Assembly: GCA_949987705.1 (NCBI GenBank) | Contig: OX465285.1 | Coordinates: 91,087,975 to 91,151,974, forward strand | From: Thereva unica | Lineage: Eukaryota; Arthropoda; Insecta; Diptera; Therevidae | DNA length: 64,000 nt | Direction of reading: 5' to 3' | Part shown: positions 48,690 through 58,754 of the stretch, in pieces | Layout: the number at the start of each line of letters is the position of its first letter | How positions within the stretch are numbered: position 1 is the first letter of the stretch | Translations under genes and position numbers: made by a program | Notes under the pieces: model-generated | What the model saw: only the letters and a program-made list of their open reading frames with translations | What the model was told of the DNA's origin: nothing | Database searches by the model: none

Positions 48690-49290
48690 TTCGGGAATAA
48701 AGTAGGCTTTTCTGATTAAGACTTCGGTCTTCGCAGCTGAAAATGTTCTGCCTGTGAGCAGATTTAATGATCTGCTCTTCCATTGATGAACGTTGTTCAA
48801 TCTAGTAATTAAATTCTTTTAGAAACATAGCCCATCTAGCCGCTCTCAGTGCAACATCTCCTTTTTCATTGTCGTGGCAAAAGCATTGCTGTCGGTGACA
48901 ATCTTAATCGTCCTTCCCAGAATGTAAACCCTCCTCTTCTTTAGGGCGTGTACTATGTCGAGTTCTTCTAGCTCATGAGCGTGAAAGTTTTGTTCGGCTA
49001 GGCTCGTCTTGCAACTCATGTATTGCAACTGTATGCAACTGTTGTTGACCTTTGCAAGAGCAATAGCTCCGAATTCGTCCTTACTAGCATCGTTATGAAT
49101 CTCCGTATGCCCCTTTGGTTCAAATAACTTCAACAGTGGTGTTTTTACCAATATTTCTTTTAATGCTTTAAATTAATTTTGCTGTACGGTTTCTATTTTG
49201 AATATGGCCTTCTTTGTTAGCACTTCGCTTAACTGCTTTGCTTCAACTGCCTTGCCTAGTCTGCTATGCATAAATCTTCCGAAAGAGGGG
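48690..49290 (-). pseudogene. Ty3/gypsy pol relic: RNase H region
   Basis: Minus-strand order: KQLSEVLTKKAIFKIETVQQ, then a stop, FKALKEILVKTPLLKLFEP, the connection segment where gypsy pol reads LTxLLKKxxxFxWxxxxxxAFxxLKxxLxxxPVL. RNase H follows with EIHNDASKDEFGAIALAKV, YMSCKTSLAEQNFHAHELEE and KIVTDSNAFATTMKK (about 48850-49130). After a frame shift the sequence reads LRAARWAMFLKEFNY, a stop, then IEQRSS. Aspartates in NDAS and VTDS are retained but stops and a frameshift kill the frame. No LTRs, integrase or RT palm are seen nearby. Confidence 0.85.
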
Positions 49291-49896
49291 GTTAGTCGCA
49301 GTAACCATTGTAAAAGAAGAAACTCAATTACTACTTTTGTCCTCTCCTTTTATGGTCTTTGCTCCCGCTAGACATCACGTGTATTTTCTTATGAAGAGGG
49401 GCGCAGTTTTTTTAGTAGCCCATGGGCGCCGAATATCACACTTTTTCCGAAAGTCGCTAACTGTCTGAAGATTGGAGCTACGTTAGCAGTGACCGTTATT
49501 GCTAGCAGCGAAAGAAGTTTTTCGACTATTCGATCTCAGCCTAAGTACATCGTTTCGAGCGGATTTCTCTACGGATGATACGGTTCCAAATTGTGTAGAG
49601 TTTCCACCGTCAGTGATTTGCGAATGGTGATGGAAAGGCCTTATGAGAGTAGCTAATAAATAGGTTTTGGTAAGTCATAACAGATCTGTTGCAAGTCCCA
49701 AGAGTTATCAGTTTTTCCATGTGCTAGAAACAATGGAGGTTGGCTTCTAATGTTACATGCAAATGTTGGTTTTAGTGTGAGCAGACTAAAAGCCCATATA
49801 CATCCTAAACGCAAATTGGAGAGAAAAGAATACAAAGTTTTAGGCGATGAAGGAGCTCCAGAGCTGCATTTTTCTATTTTGCGTTTGGGAAGTTAA
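49291..49896. other. Unassigned DNA
   Basis: I could not read RT motifs in the direction expected for the gypsy relic, and no other feature is evident. Confidence 0.4.
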
Positions 49897-50254
49897 ATGA
49901 CCCTCAAGCTTGACCCGTATGAACCACACCATGGCATTATCCGTTTCATGGTGAATGTGACCAGAAAAGCTTTCGTTGATTTTGACAGAAAGTGCTTACT
50001 GCATGCGACGCCACGTGGTCCTTGTGGTTTCACCGGTAACATTGTTGATAACATTATCCGCCCAATCTTGATTGAAGAAGTTTTGTGCACCAAGTAGTTC
50101 GAGGAGTTCATCCACGACGATGCACTACAGGAAAAGAGATACACCTTTTTGCAATGGTACCCTCTCGAGACCTCACATAACGAGGGACCATTAATCTGCG
50201 AGTTCTTAACATGGGGAGTTGATCTAGTCGCAAAGAGCGCCGCTGAGTTCTTTT
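49897..50254 (+). pseudogene. Unidentified coding-like frame with one internal stop
   Basis: From ATG at 49897 the frame is open to a TAG at 50095, then stays open in the same frame to a TAG at 50252, about 118 codons. It begins MTLKLDPYEPHHGIIRFMVN and later reads LLHATPRGPCGFTGNIVDN, FEEFIHDDALQEKRYTFLQW and GPLICEFLTWGVDLVAKSAA. Codon third positions are rich in C, unlike the surrounding AT-rich DNA, which suggests it was once under coding selection. The opposite strand is also open, so strand is not certain. I do not recognise the family. It could be an exon, a processed pseudogene or part of an unfamiliar mobile element. Confidence 0.4.
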
Positions 50255-52837
50255 AGTGTTCTTGCCCAGCAGGACCTTGAACGAGGCTCCTGCTTATACT
50301 TACCCATATGCCACCAGTAAGCTCCACCTCCTTCCGATATAGAAATCACTTAACAAAATTCAATCAAAGAAACAAAAAACAAAACAAAATTTCCTTAACA
50401 AAGAATTCCAATATTAAATCATTGACCTTAAACTTTTTATCCTTAATTGAACAGCATAGTTTTACACAAGTGTTCAATGGCTAATGTTTTGATTCGTTTC
50501 CCTTAGGAAAAGATACGCTTAAAGTGCTAACATAAAAATCCGTGGAAACATTCTTCTGTAGCTAATTATGATTTCTTCGCTTCAAGACGATCTTTTGACG
50601 ATCTCAAGGGAAAAATAGTAAAGAAGACAAATAAAAGTAAAAAAAAAACAAATTAAAAATAAAAAAGTCCCCTTCTATTCACTCGGTTGGCTGCCCATCA
50701 ACCAAATGATTTCTTGCACTCCTCGGGTCCGTCATAGCATTCCTACGGAAGCGCGGTCTCTCAAGAGTATGAAAACCATGATCACTGTGCCGATCTTGCC
50801 CAGTATTGAAGTCTAGCTAAGGAAGCGTAGCATAGCAGCAGCTACACGGCCCAACCATCGGCAGCCAGGTAACGTAATTACACCTTGTGACGGGCATTGC
50901 ACCTGTGTCCATCACCATCCCTTCAGCGTTATGGAAAAGTTGTGTCTATTGCAAGACACATCATCAAAAGATGAACCCCTCCTCGCGCAGCGTTGTTGGG
51001 TCAGAGTTGATCGATTGCCTTTCTGCTTATGCATTGTGCATATGAATGCAGACGCGGCCGTGGATCACTTAAGGGAATCTTGGCACATTTTGTCACATGT
51101 AGCCAGAGTTCAACATATTCTAGATGCATGATGGTCGGTCGTGGAAAAAAATATGGGCTTTATAAGTGGACACAGACACAAAAATACTGAAACGTAAATT
51201 GGGTACGATCAGTAATCGCACGATCGTTTCGTGTGTTTTTGTACGTTCTGCTTCGGTACTCTCCACGTGAACACGCTACATACCTATACTTTGCGTTCAG
51301 AATGATGGAACCGACTGCGGGTTTTTTCCCCTCTCGTGTTCCTCATCGTGACTCATCAAAAACTGTTTTCCGTTCCAGTTTGTTTCATAAAAAACAGACC
51401 CGGGATACGAAACGAACTAAGAACCACTAAGGCCCCCTTTTCGTTGGAACAGAACTAAGATGAATTTTTGATCTTTTCGGCGGATGCTTTGAGAGAGTCT
51501 TGATTCTGCTTTGATATGAAATATGGCCAGCTAGGTGGATTAAGCACCACCGTAGAGACTCTGGCCGAAATTACTACGTTTTTTAATGCGTTGTAATAAT
51601 TTTCATTGAGCGTATTTACAGCTACGAAATTTTGGAGAAGCGCAAAAGCGAAACTATCTTTAATCTGTGGCCACTTCCTTTCATTGTGTTTCGTAAATTC
51701 GAAATCCACCAAAAAAAGATTGATTATGATTTGGTTTGGTCTTCTGGGTTGGCAACATTTGTTTTATTTCGAGTTTGGGATGTTAGATCGGTTATCGCGT
51801 AATAGGCACCGAGCGACAAGCAATTTTAGCTGAAATTAACTTTCCCAAACGAGACACATTCTAAAAACGCACTTTTCGAGGTGATATGGATCTCGGCTAA
51901 ATGGTGCAATTCGTGGTTGAAAGTTTCCTGCAGGGGACTAGATTTTGATTTGTTTGCAAGAGGGCTTACCTCGCAATGAGCTGAGACATTTATCATGTAT
52001 TACTTAACAGAGCTCGAGCAGCATACTCTGGGATTTTTGTTTAGTTGATCGTTTTGTTTTTGTATTCAGACGTCGGAGAGTAACTAAAAGTCTCGACTAA
52101 TACCGCAAAATGACTCTAAAGCAATTGAAGATGTAATTGCGAATTATAACTATTTCTAGGATTCTAGGTTCTAGGTTTTCGCAACTGAAATCCCTCGATC
52201 GCTTTCGAGTCCTCTAAGCTCTAGTTGTCCCATAAGTGGTATGCTAGTTCCAATACCCCGATAAATAAGGAGGGTTTGAAGCAATGGATTTCAGTCCTCT
52301 ATCCTAAGTAAAAATCAGCTTTTGTGTGGGTAGACAAAAAAACAATACTCAAAAAATCAAAACACGAGCACTACCGGTAGGGATATTTCCGCAAAAGTCT
52401 TGTTTCCAGTTGGTAGTGCATGATGCTAGCAACGAGGCCCTTCCATAAATGGGGTAAGATCGCAAGATCATTCTCCAATGAAACTAGCGAAGGACCGACG
52501 GAAACAAAATACCAGTCCAATAGTTTCAGCATAACAGGTTCTACTTAGGAGGTAAGTACTAGGTACTCCCACAGGTGTTTTTGCAAAACGGCACAGGCGA
52601 AAGAGATAGCTCCCAAAATTTGGAAAATATTACCACGGGTACATGAAACTAAGATCGAACGTACAATAAGCGATCAAGGATCGAGTGAAAATCGGAGCGG
52701 GGCCCAGATGGAACTAGTCATGCAAAAGGTGGTCGTAAGAAGAGTCTATGATAGTAAGAGTACGAGTCTACCGAAAAAGGCTAAGCCAACTGAATGGGAA
52801 AGCTTCGACAAAAGTCGCGGAACTTCGACAAAAGTCG
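50255..52837. other. Unassigned DNA, no gene recognised
   Basis: The 85-codon minus frame at 51455-51712 and the 75-codon plus frame opposite it lack motifs. ACCATGATCACTG near 50776 recurs at 56048. Confidence 0.4.
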
Positions 52838-52892
52838 TTTTTGGGGGTTCAAACCCCCGCCCACTCCCCCGGAACAAAATGCTGGCTACATC
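52838..52892 (-). mobile_element. hAT-like transposon end
   Basis: On the minus strand CAAGGATGTAGCCAGCATTT is followed by a G-rich stretch (GGGGGAGTGGGCGGGGGTTT). This resembles hAT-type ends of the CAGxGxxGTAGCC form with G-rich subterminal DNA, as at 48248. No partner end was found. Confidence 0.35.
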
Positions 52893-52947
52893 CTTGAGTT
52901 ACAGGTCCCACGTGGAAAGGAAAACTTCTAAGCAGGGTTTTGCTTGA

Positions 52948-53487
52948 ATCAAATTGGAAAAAGAGTGCCGTTGAAAAATTACCAAACGAGGACAGATCGG
53001 AGTCTTTGATAATTCCAGCCAATAGCAGTTTATCGTGCACGGGCATGGGTAAAAAGTTTAAGGACGGACTTTAACTTGGGTGCAGTATCACGGGAGTTAG
53101 GAAGTCGCAGAAGGGCGATATATTGGAGTTTAAAATAGCCGACAGTTGAGCTCAGGATCTCCACTGGAAATGAACACGGCGATCTGTAAAAAATCGCAAG
53201 TTACATCGAGTATTAACCACGTAGCCATCAAATTGGAAAAAGAGTGCCGTCGAAAAATTGCAAACGAGGACAGATCGGAGTCTTTGATAATTCCAGCCAA
53301 TAGCGGTTTATCGTACACTTAAGGACGGACTTTAACTTGGGTGCAGTATCACGGGAGTTAGGAAGTCGCAGAAGGGCGATATATTGGAGTTTAAAATAGC
53401 CGACAGTTGAGCTCAGGATCTCCACTGGAAATGAACACGGCGATCTGTAAAAAATCGCAAGTTACATCGAGTATTAACCACGTAGCC
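52948..53487. repeat. Tandem duplication, two units of 279 and 261 bp
   Basis: ATCAAATTGGAAAAAGAGTG starts unit 1 at 52948 and unit 2 at 53227. Both contain GAGGACAGATCGGAGTCTTT, GGACGGACTTTAACTTGGGT and GGCGATCTGTAAAAAATCGC, and each ends at CCACGTAGCCATC. They differ by a short indel (unit 1 has GGGCATGGGTAAAAAG) and a few substitutions. It is a local duplication of unannotated DNA. Confidence 0.92.
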
Positions 53488-54189
53488 ATCGAATTCAGTT
53501 CAGAGATCAGCTCGCTAGACTTTGGTCTAATCGAACAGAATGCTGGGAGATCAGTAAAATTATGATGAGTTGTAGTATCATACTAGATAGGAAGGAACTG
53601 TTACTGTGTGAAGATCTTGGGAAAAGGAATATATTGTCAAAAGAAACCGTCGTTACATAAGGACGAACAAAAAGACAATAGAACTCACAACATGTGACGT
53701 AATAGATTCCCGATGACAAGATTAATACTTGCCAGTTAGCTCAGGATTGTTATATGAAAAGATAATCGACAGCAATCATCTGTGAGCAGCTTAAAAGCGT
53801 ATACACTTAGCAGACTGATAAGAGCGGACAAGCTGCGGTATGAGTGTAGGCGAACTAAATGTTTGGATTATTTAATAACCATATCCCAAAGGGCTTTCCG
53901 AGCAGGTCTCTTCTCACTCATACAACCTATCCTATCTATACGATCGATATGCCCATACCATCTATTCAAGGAGATCGATCGTAGAGATCATCAGAGCTAG
54001 AATTTCTAGAAACGTCTTTCTCACATTCAGCGCCAACTGTAATATATTTCTCGGATATAGGATATATTAGGCAAATCTCATTACAAATGACAAGTATCTT
54101 GAAAAGCTTTAAATTAAGCTTTAATTTTACTCATACAAAGCTTTAGTATTTGTTGTTGCTTCATAATTTGGGCAATTTCTTTGATGAGT
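53488..54189. other. Unassigned DNA
   Basis: I see no feature; the 70-72-codon frames have no motif. Confidence 0.45.
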
Positions 54190-54312
54190 CTAAAAGTTGT
54201 CATTTTGCATACTCAAGAAACCGGTTCTCGTTCGATTGCGGAGGTCAAGAAGCATTGGAAATGATTGATGCTCAGTTGGGGGACCGCTTGGGAAATCGAC
54301 GCTCATTCTTGC
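54190..54312 (+). pseudogene. 5S rRNA-derived sequence, second copy
   Basis: CCGGTTCTCGTTCGATTGCG (54221) and TTGGGGGACCGCTTGGGAA (54276-54294) match insect 5S rRNA closely, including its downstream promoter element. The 62 bases from CGATTGC to GGGAA align without gaps to the 5S sequence I remember, with about 43 identical positions. The 5' third is weaker. It is a pseudogene or SINE3-type head. Confidence 0.75.
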
Positions 54313-54726
54313 GTTTGTTCATCACTAATGTGCACTGACTTAGTTTTGATGACAGGGCTTTATCAATACCCTCTCTGCCTCTTTATACTTGCGAACTCAT
54401 ATAGTAGTTGAAGTTCGATCATGAGATATGAGGTTATTCAGTTTTGGAAAAACTCGTTCGTAGAATTTTTGTCGAAGTGCAATAATTACTAAACTCCTTT
54501 GTTCCTCGATGTTTTTATGGTTGTTTCTTTCAGTTTGCACTAAAAGTCATTTAAATTTTAATAGTTCTGTTGATTTATGTCAACACCAAGACACACCTTA
54601 TTAGTAACTAAAGAGCTATTGTACTTCAAGCCGTTCCAGAAGGCACTTTTATTCTTATCCAACTTGTCAAACCCCAGCGATTGACTTGCGTCTATGTGAC
54701 TGACAAGCGCTGACGTGATTGCCTTT
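54313..54726. other. Unassigned DNA
   Basis: I see no feature I can support. Confidence 0.45.
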
Positions 54727-55068
54727 GAGTGAAATTACACGGCCATTTACTTGGGACTCACGTCAAACCTGTCTGTGTAAAATTTGAGTATTACACGGTG
54801 CATTCAAATTTCTGCCTCTTTTCCGTGTAACAATTCTATTGTCTATGTGGTTGTGCACAAAACAACAAAAATTCTTATAATTATCGCAGGCCCAGCGAAG
54901 AAAGTTATGCTTGTGTTAGTGTAATTTGCTGTGAGACCGAAATTTTTCTTGGATTCACAAGTGAGACCAACACATGCACTTCCCTGCGCCCCCTTGTCTA
55001 AAGAACCGGTTTATTGGAAGTGATTGGAAAGTGAGTCTGGGAAAGTGATAGGCCGTGTAATTTGGCTC
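54727..55068. mobile_element. MITE with TTACACGG subterminal repeats
   Basis: The left end GAGTGAAATTACACGGCCAT pairs with the right end, which reverse-complements to GAGCCAAATTACACGGCCTA. Pairing extends weakly to a GACTCAC block on each side (about 54755 and 55030). TTACACGG or its complement occurs four times (about 54735, 54793, 54826 and 55053). TTT lies outside each end but is too simple to call a target duplication with confidence. No frame is present. Confidence 0.65.
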
Positions 55069-57519
55069 TTTAATTATTATGAAAATGCCTATTAGTACCC
55101 CCCAATCATTCCAATTACGAAATTAAATGCCCCCCATTCTAAACCCTGTCTCGATAAAAACTGACTAGTTATTATGTACCAAAGCGTGCTACAAAAAAGA
55201 ATCACCTTAGCCATCACCAGCACGAAAAAACCTCGATTTACACGTTTTTTTTGTTTGTCGCCAACCTGTCGCAAAAAACCTTTCTCTCAGGGGGACTTCG
55301 CTCGCTCCTGTCCTGCCGTAGGAACCTGCAAAATGATGATTTATGCCCAACATTAAACATTCTATGCGCAGAGCGAACATGGAGCTGAAACATCGCACTG
55401 CGATACTCGGCATCTATACGGTTATCCCAATTACACAGGTTTTCTTAAAACGAACTAGATGGATGCAGCCTCTTGCTCCTAGATGCTGCAGCTGATGCAG
55501 TCGTCGTTGTCGTCTATTGGGACCAAGAATGAGCCAAAGTTGAAGATTGTCTCATAGCTGCGCATGCGCATGTTGACTAGTTTCTAATTCTAAGCGCGTC
55601 GTTGTGCTGCTGGAGGAACAAAAGACTGTGAGGATCGTTAGGGGTATAGATATCACTTTCTATATGATCTTGGCTTGTTAGGATCAAAGTAAAAGTTTGT
55701 TGTGGCGTATCTAAGGTTAAAGGTTCTCTGGTGGATGTGCAGGAGATGCAGAAGTGTTCAATACAGAAAGTACAGGTGAATCCAGAAAGGAAAATGTTCA
55801 GGTGGTAGATCAAGAAGGAAAAAATAAGTGGATATGTCATCAGGCAACAGTTACTTCTCTCTATGAAGATCTCCCATTCAGAATAAAATGTTTGCTGCAT
55901 CTTTCATGCAGTTTTGTTGTGCTGTCAAAGAACCTGAGGCTTTGAGCCTCAGCCAGATGTTCACGTCAAAGGACCGTTGCGATGACGATCACAGGTAATG
56001 ATCATGCGAGTGTAATAATGATGATCGCGAACCTGATTACCATGATCACTGCTCCGTGTAGCGTTACGAAAATCATATATTCTCTCTTCTGCCACAATGG
56101 GGTTGTGTACATGATCGAAGTCATTGCTTCCCTGCCACCATTATCACAGGCAAGACCATAAAGACGAACAGCAAAGCACAGAACAAAAAAAAATATGGCT
56201 GTGTTGTTTTTTTTTTATTTCAGTCAGATTTCTCTGACCAAGGGGGATTGACACTTCCATCGAAACAGACTGGGAAATATTTGCTCACGTGCAATACCCC
56301 TGTGTACCCCATAGAATGTGAACACGATCACTGCTCCAATCTCACCGTAGCACAAAAGGCATGTACGCTATAATCTTTTCTCACCTTGCGTCAGACACCT
56401 GCACCGTGTAATTTAGTTAACTCTTGAAGAACAATTGGAATTTCAGTTTAGCCCAGCAGAAAGCACAGATTGGATTTATCCCAGTTGGCTTTCAGGGGAC
56501 AATAGAGTGTTGATCACCTGTAGATCACACACATTTGGCTCACCAGTAATAACAGGATGAGCGATCGCCTAGCGGTGTGCTTGCAGTCTAGCTCCAAGGA
56601 TCAGGAAGTTGAGCGAGCGTCAGTTTCGCGATTGAAGGTGTCTTCTGGAACATCATAGTGCTCACTTGTTAGCCCGACAAAAGATGCGATCATGATGTTG
56701 ATGATGATGATGATCACCTTAAAAAGGTGAATTGTAGAGTTCTTTGCCCATCTGTAGGCCTCCCAATGACGGAACGGTCAGCGGAGCAGAAAATAAACGA
56801 TTCTAACAAAACACGGGCAAAATGAGAAATAGTAACGCACTCTAGGCAGCCGCGCAACTGAACCGTGAGCGTTGATAATGATTGACACTTGGATGAGTAT
56901 CAAGTTTACAATTTCTTTTTACGTTGGATTGCGGTGAATACTATGGGGAAACACGGCGAAAAAATTAGAAATTAGTGCACACCTGCCGCTGATGATGATG
57001 CCGCTGCCGGTGGTGAAGAAAGTCATGCTGGGCTAGGGAAAGAGGCTTTTGTCTTAATTATCTTACAAGAATCTCTCGAACGAAACGGGGCTTCGGAGAG
57101 AGATTGCTGTTGGTTGATTATATTTCTTTTTTTTTTGTTTTCGGTTGTTGGTGGTGTGCGCAGAGATTGTCGAGATATTTTAATAAACCGGAAACGTGGA
57201 TAATTTTCGTGAAAAATTTTCTTTGTGGATCTAGTAATTTTTTGAGGTATGTCGGATGAAAATTTTATCTCTCCAGCAGTAGCGCGCAATCATTGAGTTA
57301 AATCGAGGCGTAAGTCGAAATTAGAAGTTTTTGGTGGATGGAAAAAATTTGAATATCATAGAAAATAAAGGGTTTAAGAGTTGTACTTAGGGAAAAGAAT
57401 AATTTAGGAAAGCGCTGTGATTTGGAGAGTCATCTCGAAACTGCGGCATTTTCGTAATTTTTAGCTATTATGGTAAAAAGTTCCCTGAAAGTTTGTTGTC
57501 ACTGAATAGGAAATAGGAA
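55069..57519. other. Unassigned DNA with a GATC-rich segment
   Basis: About a dozen GATC sites, often as TGATCAC or CGATCG, lie between 55980 and 56720. CGATCACTGCTCC occurs at 56325 and TGATCACTGCTCC at 56050. A GATGATGATGATGATCACC run lies near 56700. There is no recognisable gene. Confidence 0.35.
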
Positions 57520-58190
57520 GTAGGAAAAATGTCTTTCGAATAGTCCCTGGTATGTTCTTCCCCGCAGCTACGGCAGTGGGAGTTTTACGTACGGAATTTT
57601 CAATCTGTCTGTATGTTACCATGATGCATGAAGTCCGTCCAATACAATTGACCATAGGAGAGATGAAAGGATGCCTCCTTGGGAAAAGTCTTTAGCAGTC
57701 ATTACCGTAATCGATTCGCCATTTAATGCTTTTTCTGTGACTTCATTCATGGCGTCAAAGGTAACGTTGTCAACCCTCGATATCTTCAAAAGCCCGGAGA
57801 GTGATTCCTTTGACCGTCAGGCACCTCTCGGTGTCTTCAACGACAGCCTGTATGACAGTCTCTGAAGATCTGCTTGTCTACAAACTTCTCCTTAGTTTTT
57901 TAGAGAAAGGAGGAGAGGCTGATGGGTCGATAAGATTTCCTTCTTCTCCCCAATTTAGGGACAAAGACCACCTTATCCTCCCTCCAGTACTTTGGTATAT
58001 GGGTTAGAGCAAAGCTACCTCGAAATAATGGCAACAGATCTTTTCAAGGCCCTCTGAAAGAGATTTGGGACGATCTGACTCAATCCAGCATCCTTGAAGG
58101 GCTTGAAGGTATCAATGGCCTATTCGATTTTAATCGCAGTTTGTCAGGCTTTTGTTGCTACTACCTCCCATCCAGTGCTAGGGTATAAAG
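57520..58190 (-). pseudogene. I-superfamily-like LINE reverse transcriptase relic
   Basis: On the minus strand the order is AIDTFKPFKDAGLSQIVPNL and FQRALKR (about 58040-58120), equivalent to the FKxxGxDxIxPxLLQ block also seen at 8340-8460. Then ETVIQAVVED-type sequence, motif A decayed to SGLLKISRVDNVTFDAMNEV (about 57735-57800, usually GAFLDIEGAFDNVTF), and motif B as GGILSSLLWSIVLDGL (about 57625-57680). The catalytic aspartate of motif A is lost and frames change several times. The upstream portion and RNase H are absent. Confidence 0.8.
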
Positions 58191-58343
58191 CTTGAGCGCA
58201 AGATTTTGCTACTTCCTGGCTGTAAGGTAAAAAACCCCAACTTAATCATAACGTATAACTCAGAGAAAACTTACTTGGAACTATTTTAGCTCAAACTTTA
58301 CCACCCTGATTTAAATTTCATGCAAACCGGAGGTCTTTTGGAT

Positions 58344-58432
58344 GGCGTACTTTTAACCGCTGCCACCAGAATTTTACATTTTTGACGGGATACTTTTTAC
58401 CGCTGCCACCAAGATTTTTACATTTTTGATAT
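58344..58432. repeat. Two-unit tandem repeat, about 41 bp
   Basis: A unit reading TACTTTTAACCGCTGCCACC then AGAATTTTACATTTTTGA is followed by TACTTTTTACCGCTGCCACC then AAGATTTTTACATTTTTGA. The two differ by a few bases. Confidence 0.8.
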
Positions 58433-58559
58433 TATCGCTTAGTACACTCTTTTAAATGAGTCGGCACCTAATTCCATGAAAATCCATGCTTTTTGGGATG
58501 AGCTTGACTAACTTTTTCCTTACCTCTTTATATTCCGCTCCTTGAACTCTGGCCGGGTT

Positions 58560-58745
58560 TGGCTAATATTGCAGCGAAACGACTGTTACCCTTCAAGCAG
58601 ACTTTACGGCACTCGTTTATATATGCATTCCAGAATATGATCGCCGTTGACTGGGATATGCTCAGTTAATTGAACTTGGACTTTAAACTGGGTATTATAG
58701 TGCTTTTGGTGAAAAGCATCAGTTTTGTGTTTTCCGGGTTGAGAT
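58560..58745 (-). pseudogene. LINE RT internal scrap
   Basis: Minus strand LNPENTKLMLFTKSTIIPSL, then KSKFN and a stop, later YINECRKVCLKGNSR. This resembles the post-YADD block LNPxKTKLMLFTxxxKIPxLK and the WKxHIxxxxxKA block of I/LOA-type LINEs. Its order relative to 57520-58190 does not fit one continuous copy, so it is a separate piece or a rearrangement. Confidence 0.6.
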
Positions 58746-58754
58746 AGCATGTGT

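Noticed and set aside
49653..49835. Possible continuation of the gypsy element upstream of 49290
   Set aside because: I could not read RT palm motifs in any frame.
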